Positions 53,327 to 61,738 of a stretch of 64,000 bases of DNA are shown one piece after another. The position numbers were made by a program, and so were the translations under genes. Source of the DNA: an uncultured Bacteroidota bacterium (lineage in GTDB: Bacteria > Bacteroidota > Bacteroidia > Bacteroidales > VadinHA17); the NCBI GenBank assembly GCA_903824785.1, contig CAIJYD010000101.1:62001-126000 (forward strand). Reading direction: 5' to 3'. The notes beneath the pieces were generated by a model, which saw only the letters and a program-made list of their open reading frames with translations, made no database searches and was not told the DNA's origin. Within the stretch, counting starts at the first letter, position 1. Every line of letters begins with the position of its first letter.

Positions 53327-54289
53327 GTGAATTCTATCAGACAATTGGCTTTGATATTTGTTGCGGTCATAACTTCATTATTGACTTGCTGCACTTTTTC
53401 AGAAATGCGGAAATCACCATTCTCATTCAGGGAAACAGATCAGGGTATTGAACTGCTGGAAAACAGTAAGCCGGTTTTCTTCTATCAGAGAGAAGCTAAA
53501 ACTTTAACAGGGCAATATGTCTGTGCCAGTTATTTACATCCCCTCTATAGTTTAAAAGGTGATACCCTAACTGAAGAATTTCCCCCTGATCATCCATATC
53601 ACAGGGGTATTTTCTGGACATGGCATCAGCTTTATGTTGATAATAAAAGTATTGGAGACGGCTGGATCAATGACGGAATATCACAGCAGGTAAAGGAGGC
53701 AAAGATTGAAAAGGATAAAGGCAAAGCCCAGCTGAGTCTTGATGTTCTGTGGAAATCCTCCTCATTTCAGGATGGGAAACCATTCATGAATGAACAAACT
53801 TCAATTATTGTACATCAGTTGAAAGATGGAATCAGGAAAATTGATTTTGAAATCACATTGAAACCTCTTGTTGAGGGATTTCAGATTGGCGGTTCAGCTG
53901 ATGAAAAAGGATATGGAGGGTTGTGTGCACGGATAAAACTTCCCGGTGATTTGATTTTTACTTCGGAAGGTGGAAGGGTTACACCACAGGAACTTCAGAT
54001 AAAAGCGGGAGCCTGGATGGATTTTTCGGCCAGCTTTGGTAATAATCCTGATGTAAGCGGTCTTGCAATTCTATGTCACCCAGGCACATGGGGATATCCT
54101 GAACCATGGATCCTCAGGCAGAAAAGCAGCATGCAGAATGTAGTTTTTCCGGGAAAGAACCTGATATCTATTCCGATGGATAAACCGGTTGTTTTGCGTT
54201 ACAGGCTTATAATTCACGATGGAGATGCAGGAGCTATTGATCTCTCATCGTTGCAGCTTGAATATTCAAAAATGCAGGGTGGAAAATAG
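53327..54289 (+). CDS. DUF6807 (PmoA-like) lipoprotein
   Basis: A 320-residue lipoprotein. The GTG at 53327 is the likely start because translation from it gives a lipoprotein leader MNSIRQLALIFVAVITSLLT followed by two cysteines (21, 22); the next ATG lies beyond the leader. The DUF6807 core is visible at FPPDHPYHRGIFWTWHQLYV and GLAILCHPGTWGYPEPWILR. The family, sometimes annotated methane oxygenase PmoA, is unrelated to methane monooxygenase and commonly accompanies Gfo/Idh enzymes in Bacteroidetes and Planctomycetes. Its activity is not known to me. It is the last gene of the DoxX operon, 21 bases after the oxidoreductase. Confidence 0.82.
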   Translation: MNSIRQLALIFVAVITSLLTCCTFSEMRKSPFSFRETDQGIELLENSKPVFFYQREAKTLTGQYVCASYLHPLYSLKGDTLTEEFPPDHPYHRGIFWTWHQLYVDNKSIGDGWINDGISQQVKEAKIEKDKGKAQLSLDVLWKSSSFQDGKPFMNEQTSIIVHQLKDGIRKIDFEITLKPLVEGFQIGGSADEKGYGGLCARIKLPGDLIFTSEGGRVTPQELQIKAGAWMDFSASFGNNPDVSGLAILCHPGTWGYPEPWILRQKSSMQNVVFPGKNLISIPMDKPVVLRYRLIIHDGDAGAIDLSSLQLEYSKMQGGK

Positions 54290-54301
54290 GTTCAGAAGGG
54301 A

Positions 54302-55168
54302 TTAGCCAAACTCAGGTCCGCAGATAAGATATTGATTTCTCAAAGAGCCGGGATATGCGTTGCTTTTCAGATACATCCTCATAAACTGACGTTGTTTCAC
54401 GAATCCGATTGATTCCAGCCACGTTATTAATTCTTCTTTATCTCCCGGAACATCCAGCGCAATACTTTTTTCGTTCAACGATTCCAGTGCTTTTGAGATG
54501 AGAGATATTGCTGTCTCTGATGAGAAACAGTAAACAGGTCCAATATAGTTGAAGCGGGAACCATCCCTTCCAAAAATATAACCCTCCGGTCTGTTGTTCT
54601 TCTCTGCAATAAATGCTTTCTCAGGGTAATTTCTGAGTAACGTATTTAAAAGGTAACTCCTCTCAGCACCAAAGATACTGAGATCCAGATCCAGAATACC
54701 AGGCATATTTTCCTGACTGACTTGTGAAGGGATTGGCCCTGTTCCCTTATAAGAGAAACCATTAAGTGAACTGTTTGTCATCCTGTATATTACATGCTCT
54801 TCTGAAAACCCGAGATTCTGATACAGCGGTTGTCCTGCAGGAGTAGCATCAAGCTTAATCGATTCAATATGCTTCAGCTTGTCAATGATTTGTGTCATCA
54901 GCATCCTGCCTGCACCAAGCCCTCTGAAGTTTTTTCCGACCAGGACCATTCCTATCCAGGCAATTCTCTCAGAATAACATGCTGCGGTAGCTGTTCCAAC
55001 TATTATGTTATTGTTTTCAGCAACAAGGCAGATATTAGCCGGATTTTCCAGCAGCATCTTCCAGTCATTTTCTGTCTGATTCCATCCCTCAGTATACGAT
55101 AAGCTGAGAGCCTGTTCAAGGTCTTTCAGTATCATCTGACGGATCTTAAAAGATGGTTTTTCTTCCAT
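54302..55168 (-). CDS. Double-GNAT-domain acetyltransferase
   Basis: A 288-residue cytoplasmic protein with two GNAT folds in tandem. The first (about 6-130) has the acetyl-CoA loop VGKNFRGLGAGRMLM and the ending YQNLGFSEEHVIYRM. The second (about 150-285) is more divergent, with EKNNRPEGYIFGRDGSRFNYIGPVY and LESIGFVKQRQFMRM. It resembles YitI/DUF1248-type GNAT proteins. It ends a minus-strand operon with M20 hydrolase, epimerase and aldolase genes, 18 bases after the aldolase stop, so it may acylate or deacylate a pathway intermediate (inference). Confidence 0.85.
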   Translation of the reverse strand: MEEKPSFKIRQMILKDLEQALSLSYTEGWNQTENDWKMLLENPANICLVAENNNIIVGTATAACYSERIAWIGMVLVGKNFRGLGAGRMLMTQIIDKLKHIESIKLDATPAGQPLYQNLGFSEEHVIYRMTNSSLNGFSYKGTGPIPSQVSQENMPGILDLDLSIFGAERSYLLNTLLRNYPEKAFIAEKNNRPEGYIFGRDGSRFNYIGPVYCFSSETAISLISKALESLNEKSIALDVPGDKEELITWLESIGFVKQRQFMRMYLKSNAYPGSLRNQYLICGPEFG

Positions 55169-55186
55169 AACTGTTTTTACAGGTAT

Positions 55187-56281
55187 TTATGAGAGCCAGC
55201 GGCCGATGTTGTCAGCAACAAATGAATCATCATTCAGTTCTGGATATGCTGCATATACCCTGTCTATTTCTTCTTTTTGCCCGGGCGAAAGAATCTCGTT
55301 CCTGTCAAGTGTCCACAACCCCTCCAGTAATCCCTGGCGACGCAGCACCTCATGCAGACCAACGATGCATCCGGCAAAATTATTGGCTGCATCAAAGAAA
55401 GCAGCGTTGCTGTCGGTGATCTTGTTTGCAGTGGCCAGCGACTGCTGAATATTGGTGTCAAAATCACCATTATGGACAGAATTGAGCAATTTTACTGCCG
55501 ATTGTGTCCATACTGCCCAATGGCCAAGCAACCCTCCGGCAATACGTTTCGTAAAGAGCTGTTTGTTGTGATTTATCTGATATTCAGTGAGAAGATCAAC
55601 AAGGATATTATCGTCATTTCCAGTATATAAGGCTATGTCGTTTGCTCTTCCTGATTCAATAACACCTCTTACGGTATCAAGAGTCTGATAGCGGTTAAAG
55701 GGAGCTATTTTTATTGCAATTACATTTTCTATTTGGGCGAATTCTCTCCAGAAGTTAACATCCAGTTTTCTTCCTCCTACAGCAGGCTGCAGGTAAAAAC
55801 CAATAACCGGCATTATGCCTGCAACAGCTTTGCAATGTTCTATTATTTCGCTGTTTGACGAATCCTTAAATGCCGCGACACTTAACAGAACCGCATGAAA
55901 CCCATTATCTGATGCCAGTTGTGCTTCGTTAAGAGCCTGAGCGGTTTTTCCAATAACACCCGCAATACGGATAACAGGTTTTTCCTTTTCAAGGCTGAAA
56001 CGGGTGAACTCTTCACCGGCAATCTTAAGGAGCGGGGCATAGAGATTAACTTCAGGCTGGCGTATGGCAAACTGGGTTGTATGAACAGCAACAGCAATAC
56101 CACCTGCACCGGCATCGAGATAATATCGAATAAGGGCCCGCTGACGCCTCTCATCCAGCTTCCGGTTACTGTTCAGTGCAAGAGGAAGGGCCGGTATTAC
56201 AACTCCCTTTTGCAGAATGGCTGTCACATCCGAAGGAATAGTTTCAGGCTTCATCTCTTTCGAATAATTAATACTTTCCAT
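55187..56281 (-). CDS. DapA-family (class I aldolase) lyase, catabolic
   Basis: A 364-residue TIM-barrel lyase of the dihydrodipicolinate synthase/N-acetylneuraminate lyase family. The Schiff-base lysine is Lys191 (AIKIAPFNRYQT) and the catalytic tyrosine Tyr163 (IGFYLQPAVGG). Instead of the DapA GTTGE loop it has GAGGIAVAVHTTQFA, so true lysine-pathway DapA is unlikely. It is about 60 residues longer than DapA. Its start overlaps the upstream epimerase gene by 14 bases, implying translational coupling. A keto-acid sugar aldolase or dehydratase role is probable (inference). Confidence 0.85.
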   Translation of the reverse strand: MESINYSKEMKPETIPSDVTAILQKGVVIPALPLALNSNRKLDERRQRALIRYYLDAGAGGIAVAVHTTQFAIRQPEVNLYAPLLKIAGEEFTRFSLEKEKPVIRIAGVIGKTAQALNEAQLASDNGFHAVLLSVAAFKDSSNSEIIEHCKAVAGIMPVIGFYLQPAVGGRKLDVNFWREFAQIENVIAIKIAPFNRYQTLDTVRGVIESGRANDIALYTGNDDNILVDLLTEYQINHNKQLFTKRIAGGLLGHWAVWTQSAVKLLNSVHNGDFDTNIQQSLATANKITDSNAAFFDAANNFAGCIVGLHEVLRRQGLLEGLWTLDRNEILSPGQKEEIDRVYAAYPELNDDSFVADNIGRWLS

Positions 56282-57320
56282 CTCTTACTTCAAAATGGGT
56301 TGGTTTGCCCAATAATCCTTTATTATCTGAAAGCCAGGCTGCAATCCATTTTATTACCTGATCTACAGCAACTTCCGGTTTGCCAAACAGACCGAATGCC
56401 TGTTCCGAATTACTTAGAAGAGCAGTGGGAGCCTCACTATTGACAAAAACAGGTTTGACTCCGAACAGTTTTCCGAATTTTTTTGCCACCTCCCTAACTG
56501 AAAGGATTTCCGGTCCGGTTAAGTTTAAAACTTTTGCAGGTTTTTTTACATGTTCCATCGAACGGAGGACAAAATTATTCATATCGCCCTGCCAGATAAC
56601 ATTAAAATAACCCATTGTCAGGTCGACAGGCAGGTTGTTTTTAACCTTTATTGCAATATCCACCAGTACACCATACCGCATTTCTACAGAATAATTGAGT
56701 CGTATCAGGGCAATTTCTGTTTTGTTTTTCAAACCGGAATATTCAAACATTCTCTCTCTTCCCAGACAAGACTGAGCATATTCACCTACTGCAACCGGGG
56801 GATCGCTCTCCAGAGATCCGCCTGATTCAACAGAAACAAGCGGATAGACGCAGCCGGTTGAAAATGCAACAATCCTGGAATGTTTGAAATGGTCTGCGAC
56901 GATTGCGGGCAGATAAGAATTTATTGCCCATGTCATTGCAAGATTATCAATCGATCCGAACTTCATTCCTGCCAGAAAAAAAACATTTTTCATTGTTGGC
57001 AGAGAGGTGGTAAAGTTTGTATCCAACAGGTCCCCGTGGATAGTTTCGATACCGGATTTCTCAATTTTTTCCTGCTGTTTCTTATTTTCAAATAGCGAAA
57101 CGCCGATGATTCTTTTTTTGATACCGGCTTCGTCGCATGCCCTTTTTGCCATACGTGCCAGCGATTGTCCTATTTTCCCTGAAACCCCTAAAAATATAAT
57201 GCCCCCTTCCAACCGCGAAAACATTTCGATCAACCCTTTACCTGGTCTTGAAAGGAGCTCTTCAAGCTGTTCCTCATTTTCTATTTTTTCGGGATAACCT
57301 TTAATTTTCAATTTCTCCAT
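56268..57320 (-). CDS. Atypical NAD-dependent epimerase/dehydratase (extended SDR)
   Basis: A 350-residue extended SDR with an N-terminal extension of about 38 residues. The nucleotide-binding loop is FLGVSGKIGQSLA (43-55), followed by IHGDLLD, FLAGMKFG and FSTGCVYP. The place of the YxxxK catalytic motif reads YAQSC: Tyr181 is present but the lysine is replaced by Cys185. Such a substitution usually weakens or changes hydride-transfer chemistry. The start overlaps the upstream M20 gene by 13 bases and its end overlaps the aldolase gene by 14, so all three are translationally coupled. Substrate unknown; a sugar or sugar acid is likely. Confidence 0.83.
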   Translation of the reverse strand: MEKLKIKGYPEKIENEEQLEELLSRPGKGLIEMFSRLEGGIIFLGVSGKIGQSLARMAKRACDEAGIKKRIIGVSLFENKKQQEKIEKSGIETIHGDLLDTNFTTSLPTMKNVFFLAGMKFGSIDNLAMTWAINSYLPAIVADHFKHSRIVAFSTGCVYPLVSVESGGSLESDPPVAVGEYAQSCLGRERMFEYSGLKNKTEIALIRLNYSVEMRYGVLVDIAIKVKNNLPVDLTMGYFNVIWQGDMNNFVLRSMEHVKKPAKVLNLTGPEILSVREVAKKFGKLFGVKPVFVNSEAPTALLSNSEQAFGLFGKPEVAVDQVIKWIAAWLSDNKGLLGKPTHFEVRDGKY

Positions 57321-58423
57321 TTTATAATAATATCTCTGTAAATATTTACTGATTTTTCAAGCTTATCAATATAGCAAAATTCATCTGTCTGATGTGCCAT
57401 TTCAGGCTGGCCGGGGCCCAGAATAACAACAGGAACGCCGTTATACATTCTCTGAAGAACGGATCCGTCGGTTAAATAGGGAAGTGCTTTGGGATACGTT
57501 CCATCACTTCTGTCTGTACCGCAGACATCGTACACAAGCTGAATGAACCGGCTATTTTCGTCTGAGGAAACCGCTTTCAGATCAACAAGGGTCTCCAGAG
57601 CGATTTCATTTCCAAACTCCGTGCCAAGTCTCCTGAGGATCAGATCGTGATCAACCTTGGTAGTTGACCGAATGTCAATTGTAAACTCTGCATGATCGGG
57701 CACTGAATTAATATTCATACCGCCATTTATTTTACCAACGTTGATCGTAGGAAATCCAAGTAACGGGTCTTTCTCTGCTTCAAATTTGAAATCCATTATT
57801 TTCATAATTGATCCTGCAGCTTTGTAGATAGCATTAACTCCTAATTCAGGCATTGATGAGTGAGCTGTTAATCCGGAGGCAACTGCATTGAGATAAAGTG
57901 CTCCTTTGTGCCCTATGGCCGGAATGTTGGCTGTAGGTTCTCCGACGATTATTGCACTGGCTCTTCCAGGGTCTTTAATTGTTTTTGCAAGCTGCTGTAT
58001 TCCAAGACATCCGAGTTCTTCTCCTGCAGTAAAAATGAGTCTTAATCCGCCTTCCGGAGGAGCTTCATTGAATGATTGAATTGAAGCTAAGATCATTGCA
58101 GCCAATCCGCCTTTCATATCGCTTGATCCGCGCCCCCATATTTTTCCATCTTTAATATCACCTGCAAAAGGATCAGCATTCCATTTATTATTACTCAGAG
58201 GAACTGTATCAAAGTGACCGGAGAGAACTAAAGGCGGCTTATTCCCCGATAATCCTCTTTCGGCAATAAGATGCAGGCGTCCTTCTTCAAATACCGGATA
58301 ATTTGTTTGAAAACCATTGATGGCAAGGAGTTTGCCAGTAAACTCAGCTATCTCAGCCTCATTTCCCGGAGGATTTATATTATTGAAAGAAAGCAGTTTT
58401 CTTGTTAAAGAAATAACATCCAT
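57308..58423 (-). CDS. M20-family amidohydrolase/peptidase (ArgE/DapE type)
   Basis: A 371-residue di-zinc hydrolase. Ligands and catalytic residues are visible: LSGHFDTVP (His70, Asp72), GSSDMKGG (Asp102), TAGEELG (catalytic Glu135, Glu136) and the C-terminal PEMAHQTDEF His; a lid domain carries GLTAHSSMPE. There is no signal peptide, so it acts in the cytoplasm, removing an acyl group or amino acid from an N-acylated substrate. It is the first gene of a four-gene operon with an epimerase, a DapA-like lyase and a GNAT protein, which fits catabolism of an acylated amino or keto-acid sugar (inference). The 246-base gap to the divergent esterase gene should hold both promoters. Confidence 0.9.
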   Translation of the reverse strand: MDVISLTRKLLSFNNINPPGNEAEIAEFTGKLLAINGFQTNYPVFEEGRLHLIAERGLSGNKPPLVLSGHFDTVPLSNNKWNADPFAGDIKDGKIWGRGSSDMKGGLAAMILASIQSFNEAPPEGGLRLIFTAGEELGCLGIQQLAKTIKDPGRASAIIVGEPTANIPAIGHKGALYLNAVASGLTAHSSMPELGVNAIYKAAGSIMKIMDFKFEAEKDPLLGFPTINVGKINGGMNINSVPDHAEFTIDIRSTTKVDHDLILRRLGTEFGNEIALETLVDLKAVSSDENSRFIQLVYDVCGTDRSDGTYPKALPYLTDGSVLQRMYNGVPVVILGPGQPEMAHQTDEFCYIDKLEKSVNIYRDIIIKWRN

Positions 58424-58635
58424 AACTATTCAGATAAAATCATTTCGATCGCCTTTAGATTGATTATTATTTCAGCGATTCCATTAATCTTAAAACCCCA
58501 CTCATTTTTCTGCTGTTTATTGAGTCAAAGATAATAATACATTAGCTAATCAGTGATAATTGGTCGATTTTATATAGTTTGAATCAGATACATGAAATTG
58601 ATCATAATAATATTGTGAGAGCAAAGAAATTATGC

Positions 58636-58642
58636 TAATTTG
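58636..58642 (+). promoter_or_regulatory. Candidate -7-like element for the secreted esterase
   Basis: TAATTTG, a one-base-short variant of TAnnTTTG, in a context (TATGCTAATTTGCAT) like that of the duplicated esterase promoters (AATGCTAAATTTGCTAT). It is 34 bases before the ATG at 58670. Confidence 0.35.
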
Positions 58643-58669
58643 CATCAGGATTGTTCAAGAAAATAGCCG

Positions 58670-60910
58670 ATGATTAAGAGATTATTTTACGTTGTTATTA
58701 ATGTTTTATTGATCAGGATCATCTTTTTAAGTGGTTCTCTTTTTGCCGGGGAGGTGAAAATTATCGATTCGAGGCATTATAGCCAGGTGTTTGGAGAAAT
58801 CAGAAATTTCAGGGTTTTTCTGCCTCCCGGTTATTACGACAATCCGCAGAAGAGATACCCGGTTATTTACTACTATCACGGCTGGTCGCAGAGATATTTT
58901 GGCAGTGGCCCCGATGCTTATGCCGCATGTGATAGGGGAGATGATAATAAGGGCGACAATATTGCAGCTTTTGTGGCTGCTCATGATGTAATTATCGTAA
59001 AACCAGACGGTTTTAACAGAGGACCTTCAGAGGAATATTATCTCCGCCCTTACAATGTTTCACCTGTTGAGACTTACCGTCAGTTTCCGGTATATTTTCC
59101 AGAACTTGTTAATTTTATTGATGGTAATTATAATACAATTGCAGAAAGGAGCCACCGTGCCATTTCCGGTCTGTCAATGGGTGGTTTTATGTCGTTCGTG
59201 ATAGGTGGAAAATATCCTCATCTTGTTTCGGCAATAGGCAGCTTCTGCGGATCGCCGGAATTTGCTATCGGGCCTGAAAGTTTTCCTGTTGAATACAGGC
59301 ATATTGATATGTTTAGAAACTATGCCGGGACAAATGTAAGGCTCAATTTCGGTGACGAAGATTTTATTCGTTTTTATCACAGGGATCTGAATAAAGTATG
59401 GGGCCAGGTAATGGATAACTACGAATTCAAAATATATAAAGGAGCACATTCAACCTGCGGAATGGGGGAGATGTTTGATTTTATAATGAAAACATTTGAT
59501 AATCCTCCGCAAAAACCTGCTAAATGGGATCATATAGATGTTTATCCTCTGTTTTCGGTATGGGATTATTGTGTCAGTTCTGACCGCGACCTTCCCGGAT
59601 ATACCATATTTGAAAATGTTGATGAGCGCGGCTTCAGATGTTCAGTGAGGGAACACCTTCCCGATGGTGAGGTTATGTCGCAGGTAAGAATAACTGTTAC
59701 AACGCCGCCTGTTTATGAAAAAAATGCTCTTTATACAGTAAATGATATAGTTGCCTCCAGGTTGAAATCAACGAGCTATTCCCTGAAGAGTGATAACTCA
59801 GGCAGACTGAAAATTTCTCTTGATGGTGATATTCATGAGATAGGAATAAATAAAACAGCCGATAAGCCAAATCTCTCCATTGCATCTGTTTCATTGGAAA
59901 ATCAGGGTTATGCACTGATTAATAAGAATGTTGCATTGAAGATAAAATTGCTGAACAAAGGGCTTGCTGATGGAGATGACATAAAAGCTACGTTGTCGGC
60001 AATGAGGAGGAGCACTTCAGTTGTTAAATCTGAAGCCGTCTTTGGCAGTATAAAAATAAATGAAACAGGAGAGTCGGGAAATTCATTTATATTTCGTGTT
60101 ATTCCGGACAGTGTGGAAGTAGTAAAATTTCTTCTCACAATAAGGGATAATAAGAACAATGTATGGCGGGAATATTTTACCCTCCCGGTCTTTAAAGAGC
60201 TTCCTGTAATCAACGAGTTTGAAATAGCAGATGGCAGAAAAGTTACTGTTGCAAAAGAGGGTATGAGCAGCGAAACTTTAGTGCTGGGTTCCGGCAACGG
60301 TGACGGTATCGCCAATCCGGGCGAATCAATAGTTGTACTTGTAAAGGATCTTGAAAAGTTGTGGCGTACAGAGCTGGTATATTCCGGGAATTACATAAAT
60401 CCGTATGGAGTAAATATCAGAAAATCTGACAACTGGGGCTCCTACGATCATGTTGGCGGATCGGCAAAATATTCAATTCCTATGATCTCTTCAGGTTGTC
60501 CTGCTAATGAGGTTATTAATTTCATTGCTTCATACTGGCTTCCTGAGAATCCAAATCACATTATTAAACAGGGAAGGATATCTGTGAAAGTTGCAGGAGA
60601 GGACAAGACTCCTCCTGATCTTGAGTGGGTAAGAGTACCAGGGGATAATATTATTCAGGCAAAGATTTATGATGGATCGGCGATTCACGATGTTCAAGCA
60701 AAACTTATTCTGAAAGATAAACCTGATAACTTTTTTGAGATCGGATTAAAGGATGATGGCAGTAATGGGGATAAAACGAAGGAAGATAATATTTTCAGTT
60801 TTGAAGTTCCTGAAAGGCGGTTCGGACTTTACCGTATTCAGATTTCAGCATCAGACTCTTATGGAAATCTGATGACAAAACAAAGTCCGGATATTTTTGT
60901 AATCCATTAA
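58670..60910 (+). CDS. Exported esterase D-type hydrolase with C-terminal beta domains
   Basis: A 746-residue secreted protein (leader MIKRLFYVVINVLLIRIIFL, cleavage near LFAG). Residues about 30-280 form an esterase-D/feruloyl-esterase-like alpha/beta hydrolase: YPVIYYYHGWSQ, nucleophile GLSMGG (Ser169) and His260 in KGAHSTCG. The rest (about 280-746) is beta-rich. A CARDB-like segment around LSIASVSLENQGYALINKNV, a segment with GNGDGIANPGESI (calcium-binding-like), and a final Ig-like domain (DLEWVRVPGDNIIQAKI) are visible. It probably removes acyl or feruloyl groups from polysaccharide. It is followed after 62 bases by a CBM9-like gene on the same strand. Confidence 0.84.
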   Translation: MIKRLFYVVINVLLIRIIFLSGSLFAGEVKIIDSRHYSQVFGEIRNFRVFLPPGYYDNPQKRYPVIYYYHGWSQRYFGSGPDAYAACDRGDDNKGDNIAAFVAAHDVIIVKPDGFNRGPSEEYYLRPYNVSPVETYRQFPVYFPELVNFIDGNYNTIAERSHRAISGLSMGGFMSFVIGGKYPHLVSAIGSFCGSPEFAIGPESFPVEYRHIDMFRNYAGTNVRLNFGDEDFIRFYHRDLNKVWGQVMDNYEFKIYKGAHSTCGMGEMFDFIMKTFDNPPQKPAKWDHIDVYPLFSVWDYCVSSDRDLPGYTIFENVDERGFRCSVREHLPDGEVMSQVRITVTTPPVYEKNALYTVNDIVASRLKSTSYSLKSDNSGRLKISLDGDIHEIGINKTADKPNLSIASVSLENQGYALINKNVALKIKLLNKGLADGDDIKATLSAMRRSTSVVKSEAVFGSIKINETGESGNSFIFRVIPDSVEVVKFLLTIRDNKNNVWREYFTLPVFKELPVINEFEIADGRKVTVAKEGMSSETLVLGSGNGDGIANPGESIVVLVKDLEKLWRTELVYSGNYINPYGVNIRKSDNWGSYDHVGGSAKYSIPMISSGCPANEVINFIASYWLPENPNHIIKQGRISVKVAGEDKTPPDLEWVRVPGDNIIQAKIYDGSAIHDVQAKLILKDKPDNFFEIGLKDDGSNGDKTKEDNIFSFEVPERRFGLYRIQISASDSYGNLMTKQSPDIFVIH

Positions 60911-60972
60911 TAAAAATAAGAGCGACACTCAGATATTTTGAAACACTAATCATTGACTAATACAACCAAAAA

Positions 60973-61710
60973 ATGAAAAGAAAACTTTTTTTTACGCTTT
61001 TCCTTATTTGTTTTCTGCCGGCATTCAGAAATGTGACAATCTCCGTGCAGGCTGCAAATCCTGAACCGGGTTCAATAACTGTTAAGAAAAGCACTGATTT
61101 TAAGGTTACAGGTGACGGTACCGCTGAAAACTGGAAGAGTACCGAATGGTTAAATATAGTTAAGCAGGGTGCAGGTTCATCTCCTTACCAAACAAAGGTA
61201 AAAGTTCTTTATTCCGAAAAAGGGATTTACTTTCTTTTTGATTGTGAAGATAAAAAGCTTACATCAACCTTAAAAGCTGATTTTCTCAATTTATTTGTTG
61301 AAGATGTCGTTGAAGTCTTTCTATGGCCTGATGAGAGTTTTCCTGTCTATTTTGAGTATGAACTTTCTCCACTTAACTACGAACTGCCTATTATTATTCC
61401 CAATTATAAGGGAACTTTTTACGGATGGCAGCCCTGGCATTATGAAGGGGAGAGAAGGACTAGTCACGAAACAAGCGCAAGAGGCGGTAAAAAAGAAAGC
61501 GGAAGCGCTGTAACCGGGTGGATGGCTGAATTTTTTATTCCCTATAAACTACTCGTTCCTTTAAACCAGGTACCTCCTGTGGCAGGTACCAAATGGAGAG
61601 CAAATATGTATCGGATCGACTATGATAATGGCACTGCACTTTTTGCCTGGCAAAAGATAACGAAGTCCTTCCACGAATACAATAATTTCGGGACCTTCAT
61701 TTTTGAGTAA
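60973..61710 (+). CDS. Exported CBM9-like carbohydrate-binding protein
   Basis: A 245-residue secreted protein (signal peptide to about residue 28, cleaved near VQAA). The body matches the carbohydrate-binding family 9-like fold: GDGTAENWKSTEWLNI, KVLYSEKGIYFLFDCEDKKL, EDVVEVFLWPDE, GWMAEFFIPYKLLVPL and KWRANMYRIDYDNG. Such proteins bind sugar ends and often accompany a hydrolase. It follows the esterase gene by 62 bases and is probably cotranscribed. It converges on the amidohydrolase gene, ending 28 bases from it. Confidence 0.87.
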   Translation: MKRKLFFTLFLICFLPAFRNVTISVQAANPEPGSITVKKSTDFKVTGDGTAENWKSTEWLNIVKQGAGSSPYQTKVKVLYSEKGIYFLFDCEDKKLTSTLKADFLNLFVEDVVEVFLWPDESFPVYFEYELSPLNYELPIIIPNYKGTFYGWQPWHYEGERRTSHETSARGGKKESGSAVTGWMAEFFIPYKLLVPLNQVPPVAGTKWRANMYRIDYDNGTALFAWQKITKSFHEYNNFGTFIFE

Positions 61711-61738
61711 AAGAGCTGATTATCTGTTTTTTGGAATT

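Noticed and set aside
53327-54289. Literal reading of the family label methane oxygenase PmoA
   Set aside because: The protein is a soluble lipoprotein without the membrane helices or context of particulate methane monooxygenase.
55919-56443. 174-residue plus-strand frame across the aldolase-epimerase overlap
   Set aside because: It spans two real minus-strand genes with clear catalytic motifs; no domain is visible in the plus-strand frame.
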